From Elmis aenea (lineage: Eukaryota > Arthropoda > Insecta > Coleoptera > Elmidae): 64,000 nt of DNA. How positions within the stretch are numbered: position 1 is the first letter of the stretch; each line of letters begins with the position of its first letter. Below are positions 58,878 to 64,000 of this stretch, piece by piece. Below the pieces are notes generated by a model that saw only the letters and a program-made list of their open reading frames with translations, had not been told where the DNA came from and ran no database searches. The stretch covers positions 25,476,788 through 25,540,787 of the forward strand of contig OX393581.1 of NCBI GenBank assembly GCA_947652605.1, in the 5' to 3' direction. Both the position numbers and the translations under genes were made by a program.

Positions 58878-59865
58878 CAGGGTGTTTTTATTATTTACTT
58901 TGTTACTTGACGAATAGCTATATAGCTAAAGACGATTTTTCTTTATAAAATTCAAAACTACTCGGCTTAAAACAATTCAGATTTTTAAAATCTTCACTCA
59001 ATGCTACTAGAAGATAACTGCGACATTTTTTAAGAATTTATTCAAGCTTCAAGCGTTGTTCGACAACAAAATTTAAAAAATACCGTCTTTTTTGCAAGAT
59101 TGCATAATCTTTAATGATCATATATGAATACTAAATATAACTTTGATGCCTTTTCCTAGACAGCCATGAAGAATCCTTTAATACGGTAATAAAACTCATG
59201 AATTTTAGATTCGCAAATTTAAATCCGATTATGTCAGCGAATTAGTATATAATATGTATAAATTATATACCTGTATGATGGTTAAAACGTTACGGTATCC
59301 ATACGCATACAAGACAACACTACAAAAATGTGTGCAGGTGTTTCATGCAAAGATATTTTGTGAGTATATCACTACAGTACCGCGCTACCGGTTTTGAATT
59401 TTGTACTTAGTGCATCAAAGAAACCGCTCATACAAGCAGACAGGAGAAATGAGCTGATATTTCAGTAAAAAAGCGAACAAGACGGGACATTCGACACGGA
59501 TTTCTGATCGCTAAACAACCTCGAGTTTTTACCTTACATGTTTAACATTTAAAAAAAGTGCGAAGTAGCATATTTAACGCTTTTTTGTACACAAATATGG
59601 GAATGTTTATTGTGGCTATTAATTTTGAGACTTCTACATAATAAATCTTGGTAGTTTGGTGTTTTTATGTATTGGTACAAAGAATATTTATGTACGTAGC
59701 TATAAAAGTTTTGTAAATTTTTATATGTTGTGAAAGTACGCCAATGATTTACGGGGCGGTATAAACAATTCATGGTCATTTTTTATAATGCAATACAAAA
59801 ATAAACAACGATGATTGCCATTTAAAAAAAAATTAAGTTTAGTCTGTGTCTTAACAAACACTTAA
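58878..59865. other. Unassigned sequence with one isolated CAGGGTG tip
   Basis: TTACAGGGTGTTTTTATT at 58878 is an isolated tip-like string. The rest carries no recognised gene. The 76-codon minus frame at 59549-59779 has no recognisable similarity. Confidence 0.35.
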
Positions 59866-61806
59866 CTAAAATAGTTATTTATGTATCAAGGCCAAAACGT
59901 GTATCTTTTTCGGCCGCGTCTGGTTTGCTGGCTGAGACGTAGTCGAAGCCAGCAAACAGGCAAGGACGAAAAGGTACGTTTTGGCCGAGGTGCATATTAC
60001 ATTTTTTGTGCGATCGAATTAAAAACAATTTAAATTTTTAGTATTTTTCAAAAATATAGACATTCTGTTACTGACAGATGACGGCGTATGCTGTTAGCGG
60101 TGGAAACGTACTTGCATAATTCTGTACATAACTTAAATAACCTTTTTTTTGTGCGATTGTAATGTTTTATTCATAAATTTAATATTATATAAATATTCAG
60201 AATGCATCACTAATTCCTGATCATCAATTCGGATTCAGACCTAAACACTCAACAATAGATCAAGTACACCGTATTACCGATATAATAAAAAAATCACTTG
60301 AAAAAAAAATGTCTGTTCAGCTCTATTTCTTGATGTCGCACAAGCCTTCGACAAAGTGTGGCATGAAGGATTAATCTATAAACTTAACAAAATATTGCCC
60401 TACCAATATGTAAAAATTTTAACTTCCTACATTTCTAATAGACTTTTTAGAGTAAAACAAGGGGAAGCCTATTCGAAATTGAAAGAAATACAAGCAGGAG
60501 TGCCACAGGGGAGTGTCCTTGGACCTGTCTTGAATCTACTCTACACCAGTGATATACCAAAACTGAATCAAGTGAAATTGGCTACTTTCGCGGACGATAC
60601 AGTATTGCTGGCAACAGGTAAAACAGATATAATTTCCACCAAAAAACTACAAACAGCTAGTGATACCATACACGAATGGACCAATAAGTGGAAAATTAAA
60701 CTAAATGAAACGAAATCAGTCCATATCAACTTTACAAATAAAAGATTTGAGAAACTCTCCAGCAATAACAATCAATGAAACCATTGCCTCACACGCAAAC
60801 ACTGCAAAGTATCTTGGTATGACTCTTGATGCTAAATTAAGGTGGAAAGAACATATTAAGAAAACAGAAAAGGAGTTTAAAATTAAAACTGCACAATACA
60901 GATGGCTTATTGGTAAATATTCCAAACTGTCATTATACAACAAAATTTTGATTTACAAACAAATTATTAGACCTACATGGTTGTATGGAATACAACTATG
61001 GGGGTGTGCAAAAATTACAAATATACGTAAGATGTCCAAAACAAGGTAAGGTGTTAAATGAAATGCCTAACGCTCCCTGGTTTGTCAGAAACGCCGACCT
61101 TCATCGAGACTTGGGCATCTTAACCGTTGAAGAAGAAATCAAAAGATTTGCAAAGAAGCATGAAGACAGGCTTCACCTACACGAAAATCCAGAAGTTCTC
61201 CAGCTGCTACCAAAACCTATGTCGGAGACTGAAGAGAACCAAACCGTTCGAACTTTCCCAGTGATCTGTGTAAAAGCAGAGCATTGTGCAAGTGTTAGTG
61301 TATATATTTCCCTAAGAATAACAAAGACAACTAAAATACGTCGCTGGACTGATTTTAGCTAAGTAACTTAGATTTAAGATTTAACAGATACAAACTAATG
61401 GTTGGTCTTACTTCTGACCAGTTTTAGTGTTCGAAGACCTAGTGTTTTAATTTAAAAAATATATATATATATAAATATATAAATATTATAAATTACTTTA
61501 ACGTAGAACATACGTAAATCAACACTAATTTTTTATTCAGTATTCAGTAACAGTATCAACAGGAAAATATTAGGTTATAAACTACCTGACAGTTAACAAC
61601 CTAAAGAACTTATATTCAGACACGCACATGCGCTTTCCGTTCTGCTTAATGCAAATGATCTTTTTCGTACGCTGTAGCGGCCGAAAAAGGCGGCCGAAAA
61701 AGTCTTTTTCGGCCGTTCCGTTGCTAAGGATAGGGCCGGAAATGCAGTACTTTACGGTTGCTAACGCGTCCGTCAAACAACTGTTTCTAGTACGATCGCA
61801 CAAAAA
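59866..61806. mobile_element. GATCG-tipped repeat, copy 2, split by a LINE
   Basis: Shares with copy 1 (4565) the left segment GTTATTTATGTATCAAGGCC, the tip TTTTTTGTGCGATCG (60002), ACTGACAGATGACGGCG, and on the far side GCTAAGGATAGGGCCGG, GCTAACGCGTCCGTCAAAC and CGATCGCACAAAAA (ends 61806). It differs by an extra segment of about 70 bp at 59898-59970 with a CTGGTTTGCTGGCT / AGCCAGCAAAC inverted pair. A truncated Jockey LINE is inserted at 60198-61476. Confidence 0.7.
60198..61476 (+). pseudogene. 5'-truncated Jockey-type LINE relic
   Basis: From about 60200 the translation follows a Jockey-clade reverse transcriptase: DHQFGFRPKHSTIDQVHRIT, LFLDVAQAFDKVWHEGL, GVPQGSVLGPVL and the catalytic FADDTVLLA (in the 140-codon frame 60356-60778). 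After a frame change at about 60740 come KYLGMTLDAKLRWKEHI and YGIQLWG. After a deletion near 61025 comes the C-terminal APWFVRNADLHRDLGI, then VEEEIKRFAKKHEDRL. The 3' end is AT-rich at about 61460. ATATAAATATT occurs at 60187-60197 and 61477-61487 and may be the target duplication, though the local AT repeats weaken this. No endonuclease part remains. Confidence 0.85.
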
Positions 61807-62812
61807 AAAATATTACTGTATTAAGCACAGTGCACGTTAATGTACTCAAAAATTACTAATGCACAATTTTGTTTTCTCTTATACTTACTAGTGTTCAAAA
61901 TTTTTTCAGCTGTATACCATTTTTTCAACAATTTTACTACACTTGTTAATTTTTCCCAAAATGGTAAAAAGGTGTTTATAATTTACCCACTAAAATTTCA
62001 ATAAACATTTCTTCATTTTGAAATAACCATAAAAAATTACCATATCAATTAAGCTGCACACAATCGATTTATGTCGTCAAAATGTGTTGACTATTAAGGT
62101 TACAAAGATTGATAGTTTTATCTGCTAATAGTATCTAAACCATACTATATACATATACCTATGTATCTGATGCAACTAACTGGAATGACGAAATTAGATC
62201 ATTATAGGCTAATATCATCGAAATTTCGGCGTTTAATTTCCACTTAAGATATTTTAATTAGCCGAGGTGACTTTCAAAAACTGCAATCGTTTTTATTACT
62301 GTCATTTTATTTTATTTTTTCATGCGCTTTTTTAAAAGGAATTATATGTGGAAACTTTTACTTTTGTTTTTGCAAACCATTCATTATGAACAATTACGAG
62401 TAAAAATACTGTAACAGTCGAGGTAATTGGCTATATTTTGCATACTTAAAATAAAGTTGTATGGTTAATAGCTGCACAGTTATCTTTTGTAATTTTATTG
62501 GTGTATCGGTAACTTGAGAAATATCGTTAAGTAATGTTGAAGGCTCGGTCTTTATTGCGTCTTGCACTTTATGCCTCAATATATTTTACAAAAGATGTTT
62601 TAATTATCAATAAATAACACCATTAAGGTAAATACTAAAGTGGTTTTAATCTTTGCTTATTCTAACAAGTTAAAAACTTGAAAGTTCTGCAACTGGCTCA
62701 ATAATTTTCTAAAATTTTTATGCAAACTCTTAGCAATAAATATCTAGACTTGAATAATACAAAACCCGTAAAAATGACAGTTTTAAAATTACTTGAACAT
62801 TTTGCTAGACTA
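61807..62812. other. Unassigned sequence
   Basis: No gene or element is recognised before the last foldback. Confidence 0.4.
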
Positions 62813-63993
62813 CAGAGTGTTTCAAGTGCGATGGAATTACATGGGTATCTCGCTTAATATTCAAGATAGAAACACGGTTAAATTACCAAAAATGTGAGTT
62901 TTTTAAGACAAACTTAGAACCGTTTAAAAAAAATATCCATATTATTACCGGTTTTTATGATCAGTTTTTTTTGTCATATTAATAATGTGTCATGTCTCTG
63001 TTATTGTTTTAAACATCCAAATAATTTATAAAGACTATTCTTAGATATTTTTATGTAAAATTCGATGATATAATAAAAAATTACGCTCACCGGTAAAAAG
63101 TTTTAACAAACTTACCTTTTTTTAAATAAAAGCTATAGTTGGCTATGACCTATTTAAATTCTTTATTTTTTTTTCATTTCAAATATATAGGGGTTGATGT
63201 AGTTATTTTTAATAATACGCAAGTTACGAAGGTTTTTTAGTTTGTTTTTTTAAGAAATGCGTAGTAGGCTGTGAAAAAAAAAACAAGGTGTAAAACCTTT
63301 TAAAGCTTATGTGGTACACGTTACGATGGTTGTTGTTGAGATAAACATTATAAATATTTGAACATAAGATAACAACAATATATTCGGAATCAGCAGTTAT
63401 GTAATATATTGTTGTTTATCTTATGTTCAAATATTTATCTCAGCAACAAATAAAAAAAACATCATAACTTGTACCACATGAGTTTTAAAAGGTTTTACAC
63501 CTTGTTTTTTTTTGTTTTCACAGCCTACTATTTGTTTTTGTTTTGCTTTAAAAAAAAAAACTTCGTAAGTTGCGTATTGTTAAAAATAAATACATCAACC
63601 CTTATATATTTGGAATGAGAAAAAAATATGGAATTTAAATAGATTACAGCTAACTAGAGCTTCCTTTAAAAAAAAAATGTAAATTTGTCTCATAATTTTT
63701 TAACGGCGAGCGTAACATTTTTTTTTAGTATCATCCAATTTTACTTAAAATACCTTAACATAATCTCCATAATATTTTTTTTTATATTTACAACAATAAC
63801 GGATATATAACACATTATTAATATGACAAAAAACACTTTTTTTCTAATAACTCAAAAACCGGAAGTGACAGAATATTTTTGAAAACGGTTCTAAGTTTGT
63901 CTCAAACTGCACATTTTTGGTAATTTAACTGTTTCTCTATCTCGAATATTAAGCGAGATACCCATATAATCCCAACGAATATGGTCCACCCTG
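62813..63993. mobile_element. CAGGGTG-type foldback, about 1.18 kb
   Basis: The left tip CAGAGTGTTTCAAGTGCGAT and the right tip (reverse complement CAGGGTGGACCATATTCGTT, ending 63993) have TA on both sides. The arms share ATGGGTATCTCGCTTAATAT, TTAGAACCGTTT, CTATAGTTGGCTATGACC (left) against ACAGCTAACTAGAGC (right), and GTAGGCTGTGAAAA. The centre near 63395 is a tight palindrome around AACAATATATT and TGTTGTTTATCTTATGTTC. There is no coding capacity. Confidence 0.9.
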
Positions 63994-64000
63994 TATAGTT

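Overview
This is an AT-rich, non-coding window from an animal genome, most likely an insect and possibly a beetle. The evidence is the transposon mix: Tc1/mariner-type foldback elements with DUF4817 transposase pieces, ZBED5-like hAT, piggyBac, mariner, PIF/Harbinger MITEs, and Jockey and RTE-like LINE relics, plus spliceosomal GT/AG signals. No complete host gene was found. The best host candidate is an acidic internal exon at 57017-57269 with good splice sites; two small ORFs near 18.1 kb and 21.1 kb are speculative. No rRNA, tRNA or CRISPR was recognised.

The window is built mainly from nested transposons. The dominant family is a set of long, nearly palindromic elements whose tips read CAGGGTG...CACCCTG and which mostly sit in TA target duplications. 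Full or nearly full copies: 11975-15177, 13324-13896, 15648-16815, 19289-20463, 25280-25945, 31422-32544, 46804-48288, 51106-52223 and 62813-63993, with a related one at 35191-36887. A truncated copy starts at 42651, and single ends lie near 18591, 24289, 47198, 49334, 54972, 55080, 55479 and 58878. Three copies carry pieces of a Tc3-like transposase. The copy at 51106-52223 links the family together: it has the DUF4817 helix-turn-helix N-terminus, the catalytic C-terminus, and an inverted second copy of the C-terminal end. A short motif close to TAGTTGGCYATGR recurs about 320-340 bp inside many of the tips.

Layout: 0-9 kb is mostly unassigned, with a foldback repeat, a GATCG-tipped repeat and a TTAA MITE. 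9-11.1 kb holds two RTE-like LINE relics. 12-15.2 kb is a foldback element split by a TTAA element that itself holds a hAT MITE and a second foldback. 15.6-20.5 kb has two more foldbacks. 24.6-27.1 kb is a ZBED5-like hAT relic on the minus strand carrying two insertions. 28.5-32.9 kb is a roughly 167-bp satellite array broken by hAT, Harbinger and CAGGGTG elements. 34.7-36.9 kb has a pogo-like MITE and a long foldback. 39.3-40.8 kb is a second hAT relic. 42.6-45.8 kb is a degraded second DUF4817 foldback. 46.8-48.3 kb is a foldback with an insertion. 49.6-52.7 kb is a mariner relic abutting a piggyBac relic with two more levels of nesting. 54.3-56.6 kb holds foldback, hAT and half-palindrome pieces. 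57 kb has the candidate exon. 59.9-61.8 kb is a repeat split by a Jockey LINE, and 62.8-64 kb is the last foldback.

These sequences do not form a pathway. Their value is a readable record of insertion order, with several insertions confirmed by target-site duplications or by an uninterrupted paralogous arm.
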